51,118 nt of DNA from a bacterium (GCA_030433295.1 JAUIMJ010000003.1:1-51118), one strand, 5' to 3'. Numbered from the stretch's first letter, positions 26,501 through 34,908 are shown. Made by a program: numbers and translations. Notes: a model not told the origin generated them from the letters alone.

Positions 26501-28708
26501 ATGGCTTCTGACGCGCTAAGACAACTTGCCGGCTTGCACGGCATATCGGCGTTCTATTGGGACATTCACGGCAATCAGCATCACACCTCGGATGAAACGC
26601 GAGTTGCGCTTCTTCGGGCCATGGATGTCGCCTGTGAAAGCGAGGCTGATGTCCAGGGAAGTATTAGCGATTTCCATGAATCAGCCTGGCGTGAAATTAC
26701 TGCTCCGGTTCATGTACTAGCCCCGTCAGAGCAGACCTGCATTTCGATACGGCTTCCCGATGTGGTGAGCGGTCAGATCCATTGGTGTGTTGAGACTGAG
26801 AGCGGCAGCGAGCATCAGGGAGCGGTCTTTCTTGCTGATCTTCGGGTCTCGGATACCTTCGAGTTTCAGTCTGAGCGATTTTTAGAATATGAATTGATCC
26901 TGCCCCTCAGTCTTCCGCTGGGGTATCACTCGTTTCGATTGCAGTGGGAAGATGAGACCTCTCCGTCCCGGGAGGTTTTTGCAACGCTTATCATGGTCCC
27001 GGACAAATGTTATATGTCTGCCAAGCTCGGAGAGCGTGATGCACTGTGGGGATTGTCATGCCAGGTCTATGGTCTGCGTTCTGAGAGAAACTGGGGCATC
27101 GGAGATTTTACCGATGTTAAGGAGCTGTTCTCCTTTGCGGCAGACCAGGGGGCCTCGCTTCTCGGACTGAATCCACTTCATTCATGCGCGATGGGTAAGC
27201 GCATCGGGCAGAGCCCCTATTCGCCAAGTACCCGTCGTGCTGCCAACGCCGTTTATCTTGATCCGGACTGGACCTTTGGCTTCCTCAAGGCGGCTTCAGT
27301 TCAGGCGCGCTATCGGGGTGAAGCCCACGATACTCAGGTGCAGGAATTGAGAGACGCTGAGTTTGTCGATTATCAGCGTGTCTTTACTCTTAAGATGCAG
27401 GTCTGTGAGTCACTTTTTTCATGGTTTCGAGAGGAGCATCTCGGTTCCGGCACCTCTTTGGAGGACCGTTTTCGAGAGTATGTTCGCGCAGAAGGAGCGC
27501 CGCTTAGAACATTTGCTACCTATTCCGCTTTGCAGGAGCATTTTTTCGAGAAGGATCAGAGCTCCTGGGGATGGCGGACCTGGCCAACGGAGTTTTCGAA
27601 GCCGGGAACTGAGGCGGTCAAAAAGTTTTCGCTGAAGTATTTCGATCGAATTGAGTATTACCAGTTTGTTCAGTGGTTGGTGCATGAGCAGCTCAGTGAT
27701 CTCACGCATGGTATCACCGCGGGGCAGGATGTGCTTGGCTTGTATCTGGATCTGGCCCTCGGTGCGGACAGAAGCAGCGTGGATACCTGGGAGTTTCAGG
27801 AGGCCTATGCCCTCGATGCAAGCATGGGAGCGCCACCGGATGCTCTTGCGCCTCAGGGTCAAAACTGGGGTCTGCCGCCTTTTGTTCCTGCTAAACTTAA
27901 ACAGCTTCGCTACAAGCCGTTCATAGAGGCGGTTCGTGCGACGATGCGCTATTCCGGGGTTATGCGTATCGACCACGTGATGTCTATGCAGCGATTATAC
28001 TGGGTGAGTGAGTCGGCACCGGAGGCGGGAGGGGCCTACGTCAACTATCCGATGAGCGACCTTCTCGGTATTCTTGCGCTGGAGAGCGTGCGCCATTCCT
28101 GTCTGGTGGTGGGGGAGGATCTGGGTACCGTGCCTGATGAGGTGCGCGAGGCAATGGGCCGAATGCGACTGCTCTCGTATAAAGTAATGTATTTCGTAAA
28201 GAACGGTCCGGATTCCTTCATCGCGCCACAGGATCTCCCTCGGGATTCTCTGGTCGTTTCCAGTACGCATGATCTTCCAAGCATCCAGGGGTACTTTTCC
28301 AAGCACGACCTGGCCTTGCGCAGGGAGCTTGAGTTGCATGAGGAGGGGGTGCTTTTAGATATTGAAGCGGAGCGAGAAGCCGACAGGCGAGCCTTGCTTG
28401 AGCAGCTTGAGAATGCGTCTCTCCTTGATCCTTCTGTGTCTGAAGCGATTCTGGCCGGGAAGAATTACGATAAGGCACTGTTGAGAAATGCGGTCCATGA
28501 GTTTCTTGCGGGGGCGGGCTCTATGCTGCAGGCATTGCAGATAGAGGACCTGCTGCTTGAGTCAGAGCAGGCAAATCTCCCGGGCACGGTTGAGGAACAT
28601 CCGAACTGGTTGCGCAAGCTCCCTCGTACGCTTGCTTCAATCTCGACTGATGCTGAGCTGAAAAAACACCTGGCTCGAGTCAATCAGCTACGGCGTTCGC
28701 ATTCCTAG
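26501..28708 (+). CDS. malQ: 4-alpha-glucanotransferase (amylomaltase, GH77)
   Basis: 735 residues, in the long MalQ class with an N-terminal extension of about 150 residues. Transfers segments of alpha-1,4-glucan between chains, releasing glucose. GH77 features: WGLSCQVYGLRSERNWGIGDFTD, QSPYSPSTRRAANAVYLDP, the nucleophile in MRIDHVMSMQRLYWV, the acid/base Glu in VGEDLGTVPDEVR and SSTHDLPSIQGY with the third carboxylate. GGGGGG a few bases upstream of the ATG can serve as ribosome site. It is separated from glgB by a composite palindromic repeat, and its stop overlaps a small AGAGCA-N6-TGCTCT hairpin (28707-28724). Confidence 0.95.
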   Translation: MASDALRQLAGLHGISAFYWDIHGNQHHTSDETRVALLRAMDVACESEADVQGSISDFHESAWREITAPVHVLAPSEQTCISIRLPDVVSGQIHWCVETESGSEHQGAVFLADLRVSDTFEFQSERFLEYELILPLSLPLGYHSFRLQWEDETSPSREVFATLIMVPDKCYMSAKLGERDALWGLSCQVYGLRSERNWGIGDFTDVKELFSFAADQGASLLGLNPLHSCAMGKRIGQSPYSPSTRRAANAVYLDPDWTFGFLKAASVQARYRGEAHDTQVQELRDAEFVDYQRVFTLKMQVCESLFSWFREEHLGSGTSLEDRFREYVRAEGAPLRTFATYSALQEHFFEKDQSSWGWRTWPTEFSKPGTEAVKKFSLKYFDRIEYYQFVQWLVHEQLSDLTHGITAGQDVLGLYLDLALGADRSSVDTWEFQEAYALDASMGAPPDALAPQGQNWGLPPFVPAKLKQLRYKPFIEAVRATMRYSGVMRIDHVMSMQRLYWVSESAPEAGGAYVNYPMSDLLGILALESVRHSCLVVGEDLGTVPDEVREAMGRMRLLSYKVMYFVKNGPDSFIAPQDLPRDSLVVSSTHDLPSIQGYFSKHDLALRRELELHEEGVLLDIEAEREADRRALLEQLENASLLDPSVSEAILAGKNYDKALLRNAVHEFLAGAGSMLQALQIEDLLLESEQANLPGTVEEHPNWLRKLPRTLASISTDAELKKHLARVNQLRRSHS

Positions 28709-28765
28709 AGCATTAGATTGCTCTGGCCCCCGGCCTGGATATGCGAGGACTATGCGGAGAAGGGG

Positions 28766-30043
28766 ATGAGAATACTTCTGGTAAACGAAACATTTTACCC
28801 CGACGTCGCCGCCACGGCGCAGCATCTTGCGGATCTTAGCTTTTCCCTGTCTGAGAGTGCCGACGCAGAAGAGGTTGCGGTCTTATGTGCGCGCCGTTCG
28901 TATGTTGAGCCCGAAAAGCTGCATCCCCATACCGAGAGACACCGCGGCGTTTTGATTAAGCGTGTGTGGACTCCCCATCTGAAGGCAGAGGGGAGGCTGG
29001 CGAGAATAACGGCTGCCATGCTTTGCAACCTTGCCTTCGCGTTTCGTCTTCTCTTCTCGCGACGCTATGACGTCGTTGTTTCGCTCACCTCGCCGCCTCT
29101 GATAGCGGTGATTGCTCTGCTGGTAAGCCGTCTCTGGGGCGCAAAGTTCGTGTATTGGGTAATGGATGTGAATCCGCACGAGGCGATAGAGGCTGGTTGG
29201 TTGAGATCGGACTCGGCGATGGCATCCCTGCTGAGATGCTCTCTGCGGTATGTGCTGCGGCGAGCGGATGTGCTTATCGCTCTCGATACCCATATGAAGG
29301 ATTTGCTTGTTTCGGAAGGGGCGACTGCGTCCAGGGTCGTTACGAGCCCGCCTTGGCCTGTGGGAGAGATGGGGCCTGTAGGAGAAATGGGGCCTGTAGG
29401 AAAACAGGAGCCGCAGAAAGCATCGCCTCCCGCCAGCAGAAGTGAAAATTCTTTTCGTCGAGAACACGGTCTCGGGGATCGCTGCGTTGTGATGTACTCG
29501 GGTAACCATAGTATCTGCCACCCGCTTGATACCGTTCTGGAGGCGGCCAAGGCGTTGCAGGGTGAAGCAGAGGTCGTATTCGTTTTTGTCGGGGGCGGGC
29601 AGCGTGTTCGGGATGTCAGCGATTTTGTCAGGGAACACGAGCTTCCTAATGTGATGCAGTTACCGTATCAGCCGATAGAGAAGCTACCGGAATCGCTTGG
29701 GGCTGCGGATTTGCATCTGGTAGTTATGGGCGAGCCTTTCGTAGGTATTGTTCACCCATGTAAGATTTACGGAATTCTGGCCAGCGGTTCTCCCTACGCC
29801 TACATTGGTCCCGAGAGGAGTCACCTTGGGGAGATTGTACGACACTCAGAAGGGGCCTTTCATGTTGATCATGGGTCGCCGGAAGATTTGGTGGCTGCGA
29901 TAAGAAGCACGCAGGGCATGTCTGAGAGCCAGAGGGCTGGCATTGCAACTGCAAACAGACGGTTACTTAAACAAGAATTTGACGCCGATACCCTACTTGG
30001 TGTGGTGAAAGATAGTATCCTGCAGCCGGAGTCAGGCAACTAA
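28766..30043 (+). CDS. Family 4 glycosyltransferase
   Basis: 425 residues, GT-B fold. N-terminal domain MRILLVNETFYPDVAATAQHL, then a hydrophobic stretch (VVSLTSPPLIAVIALLVSRLWGAKFVYWVMDVNPHEA) like that of WcaI-type and sugar-phosphate glycosyltransferases, suggesting membrane association. The C-terminal domain has MYSGNHSICHPLDTVLEAA and VFVGGGQRVRDV, with an acceptor-side VVMGEPFVGIVHPCKIYGILASG in place of the usual E-x7-E region. Donor and acceptor are unknown; exopolysaccharide or LPS is likely. The ORF track starts 16 codons early; ATG 28766 has GGAG 6 nt upstream. An in-frame 18-bp tandem repeat sits in the inter-domain linker. Confidence 0.85.
   Translation: MRILLVNETFYPDVAATAQHLADLSFSLSESADAEEVAVLCARRSYVEPEKLHPHTERHRGVLIKRVWTPHLKAEGRLARITAAMLCNLAFAFRLLFSRRYDVVVSLTSPPLIAVIALLVSRLWGAKFVYWVMDVNPHEAIEAGWLRSDSAMASLLRCSLRYVLRRADVLIALDTHMKDLLVSEGATASRVVTSPPWPVGEMGPVGEMGPVGKQEPQKASPPASRSENSFRREHGLGDRCVVMYSGNHSICHPLDTVLEAAKALQGEAEVVFVFVGGGQRVRDVSDFVREHELPNVMQLPYQPIEKLPESLGAADLHLVVMGEPFVGIVHPCKIYGILASGSPYAYIGPERSHLGEIVRHSEGAFHVDHGSPEDLVAAIRSTQGMSESQRAGIATANRRLLKQEFDADTLLGVVKDSILQPESGN
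29354..29408 (+). repeat. Three-copy 18-bp in-frame tandem repeat in the glycosyltransferase gene
   Basis: About three copies of TGGGGCCTGTAGGAGAAA encode PVGEMG-PVGEMG-PVGKQE in the linker before the C-terminal domain. The period is a multiple of three, so copy-number change would alter linker length without frameshift. Confidence 0.85.
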
Positions 30044-30087
30044 GGCGCTGCTTCGGAGGACTAAGCGGAACACCGTGCTGCTGCTGT

Positions 30088-31155
30088 TTAATGTTCGAGA
30101 GCAGGCTGTTCTTCGACGGAAACGTTCCTGGCGGCCTCTTCTTCACTCTCCTGCTGCCCCGCTTGTGGCGTGATGAACTCAGGAGTCTTTCCTTCTTTTT
30201 GCAGATATACCTGTTCTTCAATCCAGCGATACGTAGGAGCCAATCCGGACTTTAAACTGGTAGCAGGTTCCCATCCGAGGACCTCTCGAAGCTTATTGTT
30301 ATCGCTGTTTCTTCCGCGCACGCCCTGAGGTTTACTGAGGTCGTGCTCTTTCTCAATCTCTTTACCGGCAACTTCAGCGACATAATCGACCAATTGATCG
30401 ATGCTTACCTGCTCTTCGGTGCCCAGATTCAGCGCCTTGCCGTAGTCTGAGCGCATGAGTCGATAAATCCCCTCGACGCAGTCATCGATATACATGTAGC
30501 TTCTGGTCTGCTGCCCATCTCCCCAGACCTCAACACCATCGACGTCAGCAGCCTCTGCTACTTTACGACAGATCGCAGCCGGAGATTTCTCTCTTCCACC
30601 TTGCCAGGTGCCCAGGGGGCCATACACGTTGTGAAAGCGAACCGTTCTGGTAGGAAGATCAAACTCTTCTGCGTAGTATTGGCAGAGCTTCTCCATATAT
30701 ATCTTTTCCCAGCCGTAGCCCTCTTCAGGATTTGCGGGGAAGGCGTCCTCTTCTTTGAGGGCAGGGGCGTCGACCGTCTCCTGCAGCTGCTGAGGGTAGA
30801 CGCAGGCGGTAGACGAGAAGAGAAACCTCGCGACTGAAGCTTCACGTGAGGCTTCAAGCATGTGTATATTCATGAGAGTATTGTTGCTACAAAGGTCTGC
30901 TTTATTCTGGGAAATGTAGCCAATCCCTCCCATATCAGCGGCAAGGTGATAGACCTCGTCGACACCTTCAACTGCTTTGTCGCAGTTTTCACGCTTTCTC
31001 AAATCCAATTGCAGGAATTCGTTGCCTTTTGATACTTCAAATTCGGGCTGTTTGATATCCACACCTCGAACCCAGTATCCCTGCGCAACGAGATAGCTGA
31101 CCAGGTGATGTCCGATGAATCCACCTGCTCCGGTAACTAATACCTTTTTGTTCAT
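30088..31155 (-). CDS. NAD-dependent epimerase, GDP-mannose 3,5-epimerase-like
   Basis: About 355 residues. Extended SDR with TGAGGFIGHHL at the N-terminus and YGWEKIYMEK as the Tyr-x3-Lys pair. Two blocks match GDP-mannose 3,5-epimerases closely: ADMGGIGYISQNKAD, and GPLGTWQGGREKSPAAICRK followed by GDGQQTRSYMYIDDC. That enzyme converts GDP-mannose to GDP-L-galactose/L-gulose in plants and occurs in scattered bacteria for surface sugars. The last about 30 residues (QESEEEAARNVSVEEQPALEH) form an acidic tail outside the family domain. The ORF track start (31224) runs into a palindromic repeat; MNKKVLV at 31155 is the family start. Probably acts with the converging glycosyltransferase in polysaccharide synthesis. 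Confidence 0.88.
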   Translation of the reverse strand: MNKKVLVTGAGGFIGHHLVSYLVAQGYWVRGVDIKQPEFEVSKGNEFLQLDLRKRENCDKAVEGVDEVYHLAADMGGIGYISQNKADLCSNNTLMNIHMLEASREASVARFLFSSTACVYPQQLQETVDAPALKEEDAFPANPEEGYGWEKIYMEKLCQYYAEEFDLPTRTVRFHNVYGPLGTWQGGREKSPAAICRKVAEAADVDGVEVWGDGQQTRSYMYIDDCVEGIYRLMRSDYGKALNLGTEEQVSIDQLVDYVAEVAGKEIEKEHDLSKPQGVRGRNSDNNKLREVLGWEPATSLKSGLAPTYRWIEEQVYLQKEGKTPEFITPQAGQQESEEEAARNVSVEEQPALEH

Positions 31156-31192
31156 TGCCGAGAATACCCACATTGATGTGGTTTCGCTCATA

Positions 31193-31316
31193 CCGGAACA
31201 GTTTTCGGATTTTTGTCGCGACAATGTATCCGTCGAACCGCTCTGGTTTTTCTATTCCCGCGTGGATGTACAATCCGCGCTGGTACGCATTCTTCACGAG
31301 GCTTTTTGAAAAATGC
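31193..31316 (-). repeat. Palindromic intergenic repeat, copy 3 (degenerate, minus strand)
   Basis: Read on the minus strand the order is hairpin 1 (GCATTTTTC...GAAGAATGC), hairpin 2 (AGCGCGGATTGTACATCCACGC), a GGGAATAGAAAAACC linker and a decayed hairpin 3 (AGAGCGGTTCGACGGATAC...ATCCGAAAACTGTTCC). The module order and linker match copies 2 and 4, with many base changes. It sits about 40 nt upstream of the epimerase start. Confidence 0.75.
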
Positions 31317-31997
31317 GCCAGAGTCTTCCACATTCTTTCTATAACTACTGTATATATCGGCACTTTGGCCCATTCTCTTTATTTAGTAATTTACTGTGTT
31401 TGTCGGACGTGGAATTGACGATATTTCGTCGGTCTGTGCTGTGGCTTTTGGCGCTGAACAGAAGGTGATTTTGACTCGCAGCGGTATGTTTCGGCCTTCA
31501 TTGGGCCCGGATTATGGCGTTGTGACAAAATTTTTACACCGCACTTTTTTCAAACTACAGCAAAATGCTGTCCAACAATGTACACAAATTTTGGGGTGTC
31601 TGTATTCTGACGCCGAGCGTCCAATTATTAAGCAGTGCCTGAAATGTGCCGACATCCACGCCCCGGACTACTCGGAAATACCGTTTTCGTAATTAAAATC
31701 CAATAGTTAGCCTCAAGGCCTCCAGCCACCTCAGTCCCGAGCTGCAAGGAGGATGAAGAGGGGTGTCGGAATTCTGTCACTTTCCCGAACACTGGCATGT
31801 CCTTTGCCATTTCTCTGACACCGGACGCGTTGGCCTGAATCTTTACGTGTCCATTTTTTGGCAGGGTGCATCAATACTCTCTGTGGATGCCAATTTCCCG
31901 TTTCTGCGGTGGAGCATTCACGAGAAAAGATTTTTGAGTTTATTGGTGCTGTGCGAATCCTTAGGGAATGTAACGGTTAATTAGGAGGCAGGTTTTC
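31317..31997. other. Intergenic region upstream of the flagellar regulatory operon
   Basis: About 680 bp between the epimerase leader and the sigma-54 activator gene. No credible gene; the 98-codon plus ORF near 31396 lacks a ribosome site. It contains a strong sigma-54 promoter match at 31793 and a partial dyad TGTCGGA ... TCTGACA (about 31763-31825) around it. Confidence 0.5.
31793..31808 (+). promoter_or_regulatory. Sigma-54 (-24/-12) promoter upstream of the first activator gene
   Basis: TGGCATGTCCTTTGCC matches the TGGCACG-N4-TTGCW consensus in nearly all fixed positions, with the required GG-N10-GC spacing. It lies about 190 nt upstream of the activator ATG. Activity is inferred. Confidence 0.7.
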
Positions 31998-33104
31998 ATG
32001 TTTGAGCACGCAGCGGATTATGACGGTTATTCATCTCACTTTAGTACATTCTCCGCGACTTCGGAGACCGCAGAGATTCCGAAGAAAAACGGCAAAGGCT
32101 CCTTCGACCACATTGTTACCGAGCATCCACGCATGCGGGAGATATTCAATGTCGTCAAGAAAGTAGCTTCCACGAACAGCACCGTCCTTATCCTTGGGGA
32201 TAGCGGAACGGGCAAGGAGCTCATCGCAAGAGCAATTCACGAAAGCAGTGGCTCCAAAGGTCATTTCGTTCCCGTCAATTGCGGGGCGATTCCAGACAAT
32301 CTCCTGGAAAGCGAACTCTTTGGTCACGAGAAGGGAGCATTTACCGGTGCGATAAGCAGTAAACCGGGTCGCTTCATGATGGCTGACAACGGAACCATCT
32401 TTCTCGACGAGATCGGAGAGATGAGTCCTCATCTGCAGGTAAAACTCCTTCGTGTATTACAGGAGCGAGTAGTTGAGTCAGTAGGTGGACTCAAAGCAAA
32501 GCCGGTAAATGTCCGCGTTATCGCAGCGACGCATGTAAATCTTGCTGAGCGGGTAAAAGAAGGAACGTTTCGGGAGGATCTCTACTATCGTCTGCAGGTG
32601 GTGCCTGTTGAGCTTCCGGCTCTGACTGACCGCAGAGAGGATATTCCTCTTCTTGCGAAATTCTTTAGTAAGAAATTTGCCAAAGAGAACGGACGTCGGC
32701 CCCTCGTCTTCAGTGACGAAGTACTCGATGCCTTCGGTTTATATCAGTGGCCGGGAAACATCAGGGAGCTTGAGAACCTGATACAGCGCCTCAGTATCCT
32801 CGTTGACAGTGATGCCGTACATCTGAGCGACGTGCCTCCTCATATTCTAAGTCCGAATGCGGGATCCGCAGGTCTTGTTCAATCAACCGAGCTCCCCGAT
32901 GAAGGGCTGGACTTTAATGCCGTAGTTGAAGAGTTCGAAAACGGCCTCATTCTACAGGCCCTGGAGCGAACCGGAGGAAATAAAAAGGCTGCAGCCCGAC
33001 TACTCAACCTCAACCGTACGACGCTGGTCGAGAAGATAAAGAAGAAAGGGCTTGATTCCGCTGTTGCACGCTCGGGTGCCGGCAATGACGCTGCATCGCA
33101 CTAA
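31998..33104 (+). CDS. Sigma-54-dependent transcriptional activator without receiver domain
   Basis: 368 residues. About 40 N-terminal residues of no recognised domain precede an AAA+ activator domain: Walker A GDSGTGKE, the sigma-54 contact loop GAFTGA, Walker B GTIFLDEIGEM and REDLYYRLQVVPVELP. The C-terminus carries a Fis-type HTH (GGNKKAAARLLNLNRTTLVEKIKKKG). It remodels sigma-54 RNA polymerase for open-complex formation. FleQ/FlrA-type master regulators have this arrangement, so it is probably the top activator of the flagellar genes that follow. AGGAGG lies 9 nt before the ATG. A sigma-54 promoter precedes it, suggesting autoregulation or a higher-level activator. Confidence 0.94.
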   Translation: MFEHAADYDGYSSHFSTFSATSETAEIPKKNGKGSFDHIVTEHPRMREIFNVVKKVASTNSTVLILGDSGTGKELIARAIHESSGSKGHFVPVNCGAIPDNLLESELFGHEKGAFTGAISSKPGRFMMADNGTIFLDEIGEMSPHLQVKLLRVLQERVVESVGGLKAKPVNVRVIAATHVNLAERVKEGTFREDLYYRLQVVPVELPALTDRREDIPLLAKFFSKKFAKENGRRPLVFSDEVLDAFGLYQWPGNIRELENLIQRLSILVDSDAVHLSDVPPHILSPNAGSAGLVQSTELPDEGLDFNAVVEEFENGLILQALERTGGNKKAAARLLNLNRTTLVEKIKKKGLDSAVARSGAGNDAASH

Positions 33105-33114
33105 GGAGAGTGGT

Positions 33115-34050
33115 ATGAAACTCCTTCGTTTTACATACGCACTAGCGATTCTCTCTCTGGTGCCTGGAGCCGTGGCGGAAACGCATTCACGGGCTCGTCT
33201 CCAGCAGTTTACCAATCCCACCCCGGCTTCGACCGTGCTCGAGCTCAATCGTCAGCAGAAGCACTACGAAGCGGTGCTTGCCTACACTGAGCGAGATGCA
33301 AAAACGCTGTCGCTCACTGAGAAGCTTGCCGCGGCACGCAGTGCCTGGGCTCTGGGGCTCGTCGATACCTCACGAAATATCTGGCAGGAGGCATCCTCCC
33401 GACGCGGATTTACCGGCTCAGAACGTTCACGAGCACTCCTGGCCTATTCGATCATGGAATTTCAGGAAGGGAACTATGAGAAGTCCCGCTCTCTGGCTGA
33501 GCAGGAAGCGCAGAATCTACCTGCCTCGGATCTTCGTTCTCAGTTCTGGCTGGTGATTGCGGAAGCACTCAAAGCTCAGGGCGCCTGGAGTCTGGCGGAA
33601 GGATACTACAACAAAGCCCTCGAGGAAGCTGAACAGGCTCATTCAAGTGAGGCAACCTATCTACTGGGTAGCTGTCAGCTGCGACTCGGGAAGGTAAACG
33701 ACGCACGGTATACCTTTGCTTCTCTTGATACCAGTTCCAAGAACACTGCTGATGCTCTGCGTCGACTTGCCGAGATTGACCTTGGCCAGGGGAACTATGA
33801 GGGAGTGCTGACCTGGCTCGAGGAGGGTCGGGAGAGCTATCCGAGTTTGTTTAACGACTCATGGACCTCCTATGCTGAAGTTACCTCGCTAAGCCGTCTG
33901 TCTCGTGCGCAGGATGCACGCAAAGCGCTGACACGCGCACAGAAAAACCATTCGGATAATGATCCCTGGATTCTCTTTGCTCGTTCTGCGCTTGAGTCAC
34001 ACTTGGCGAAGCAGCTTTTAGAAAACGAGAATGCGGACGGGGAGGAGTAG
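33115..34050 (+). CDS. Exported TPR-repeat protein in the flagellar regulatory operon
   Basis: About 311 residues. A signal peptide (LLRFTYALAILSLVPGAVA) is cut before ET. The mature part is helical with repeated TPR-like pairs: NRQQKHYEAVLAYTER, EFQEGNYEKSRSLAEQEA, QGAWSLAEGYYNKALEEAEQ and LGQGNYEGVLTWLEEG, a solenoid for protein binding in the periplasm. The ORF track adds 21 codons; ATG 33115 has AAGGAGAG upstream and starts 10 nt after the activator stop. Its end is 4 nt before the kinase ATG, so it lies in one operon between the two halves of the regulatory system. Its role is unknown; an envelope checkpoint or flagellar assembly factor is possible. Confidence 0.82.
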   Translation: MKLLRFTYALAILSLVPGAVAETHSRARLQQFTNPTPASTVLELNRQQKHYEAVLAYTERDAKTLSLTEKLAAARSAWALGLVDTSRNIWQEASSRRGFTGSERSRALLAYSIMEFQEGNYEKSRSLAEQEAQNLPASDLRSQFWLVIAEALKAQGAWSLAEGYYNKALEEAEQAHSSEATYLLGSCQLRLGKVNDARYTFASLDTSSKNTADALRRLAEIDLGQGNYEGVLTWLEEGRESYPSLFNDSWTSYAEVTSLSRLSRAQDARKALTRAQKNHSDNDPWILFARSALESHLAKQLLENENADGEE

Positions 34051-34054
34051 GTTT

Positions 34055-34774
34055 ATGGCCCCTGCAACATCGGGTTCAGTTGAATCGGAACGAGCAAAGC
34101 GTCTCATTGCGATGGGGCAAATGGCTGCGAGCCTTGCCCATGAGATTAGGAATCCTCTGGGGAGCATGGAGCTCTATTGCACGCTTCTGAAAAAAGATTT
34201 GGCGACCCAGAGTGAGTCCCTGCAGCTCGCTGAGCAGATACACTCGGGGATACGGACGCTTGATCGGATCATTACGAATTGCCTGCAGTTCTCAAGAGAC
34301 GTTAAGCCGCGCTACGTTGAGGTTGATTCAACCGAAGGAATTTTCAGCGAGATAGTTTCCTATGTGAAACCTCAGCTCGCTGCCGGAACCTTGGGAATCA
34401 CGGTAGAGGAGGAGGGAGATAGTCAGTTGGTAATCGATCCTCATCTGGTGAAACAGGCGCTCGCGAATGTGGTGATGAATGCGGTTGAAGCGATGACTGA
34501 TGCCGGAGTAGAGGGAGGAAGTGTGGAGATTAAGAGCGATCGCCGAGATCCTTCAGTGTGGAAAGTCCTGGTGCAGGACGATGGTCCGGGGATTGAGGAA
34601 GAGAAGCTGGAAACGATTTTTGAACCCTTTGTAACGACGAAGGAAGGAGGTACGGGACTGGGTTTGCCTATCGTACATTCGGTCGTCGCCGCCCATGGCG
34701 GAAAAGTAACCATTGGCAGTAAGTCTCCACATGGCACCACGGTGTCTTTGGAGTTCCCAAATTTTGAGCGCTAG
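34055..34774 (+). CDS. Soluble sensor histidine kinase of the flagellar regulon (FlgS/FleS-like)
   Basis: 239 residues with no membrane segment and no recognised sensor domain. The dimerisation and phospho-acceptor motif is SLAHEIRNPLGSME (His29), followed by the ATPase domain with N box VVMNAVEA, G1 DDGPGIEE and G2 GGTGLGLPIVHS. It presumably phosphorylates the NtrC-type regulator encoded next. A cytoplasmic kinase lacking a sensor fits FlgS of epsilonproteobacteria and FleS of Pseudomonas, which respond to assembly of the flagellar export gate. ATG 34055 has GGAGGAG upstream. The TAG stop is the left edge of palindromic repeat copy 4, which separates it from its partner. Confidence 0.92.
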   Translation: MAPATSGSVESERAKRLIAMGQMAASLAHEIRNPLGSMELYCTLLKKDLATQSESLQLAEQIHSGIRTLDRIITNCLQFSRDVKPRYVEVDSTEGIFSEIVSYVKPQLAAGTLGITVEEEGDSQLVIDPHLVKQALANVVMNAVEAMTDAGVEGGSVEIKSDRRDPSVWKVLVQDDGPGIEEEKLETIFEPFVTTKEGGTGLGLPIVHSVVAAHGGKVTIGSKSPHGTTVSLEFPNFER

Positions 34775-34895
34775 AGCATTTTTCAGGGATGCGTAGCGAA
34801 AAATGCATATGAGTGCGGACGCAGGTCTGTGCGAGAAAAACAGAAGAGCAGTTGCAGGATACCATCTTGCTACAGGTATTCGAGAGCTGCTCTAG
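34771..34895 (+). repeat. Palindromic intergenic repeat, copy 4, between kinase and regulator genes
   Basis: Begins CTAGAGCA at the kinase stop. Hairpin 1 is GCATTTTTC (34776-34784) with GAAAAATGC (34798-34806), hairpin 2 is GTGCGGACGCAGGTCTGTGC (partly decayed), and hairpin 3 is AGAGCAGTTGCAGGATA ... TATTCGAGAGCTGCTCT, ending CTAG at 34895. It runs right up to the ribosome site of the regulator gene. Confidence 0.88.
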
Positions 34896-34908
34896 AAGAG
34901 AGGTCGTA

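Noticed and set aside
31396-31692. 98-codon ORF upstream of the sigma-54 activator
   Set aside because: No ribosome site, no domain, low-quality composition, and it lies in a regulatory region.
34813-34908. N-terminal 32 residues of the computed NtrC-type regulator ORF
   Set aside because: They are translated from palindromic repeat copy 4. The family start is MQERSTILVVDDEEQ at 34909, with its own ribosome site.
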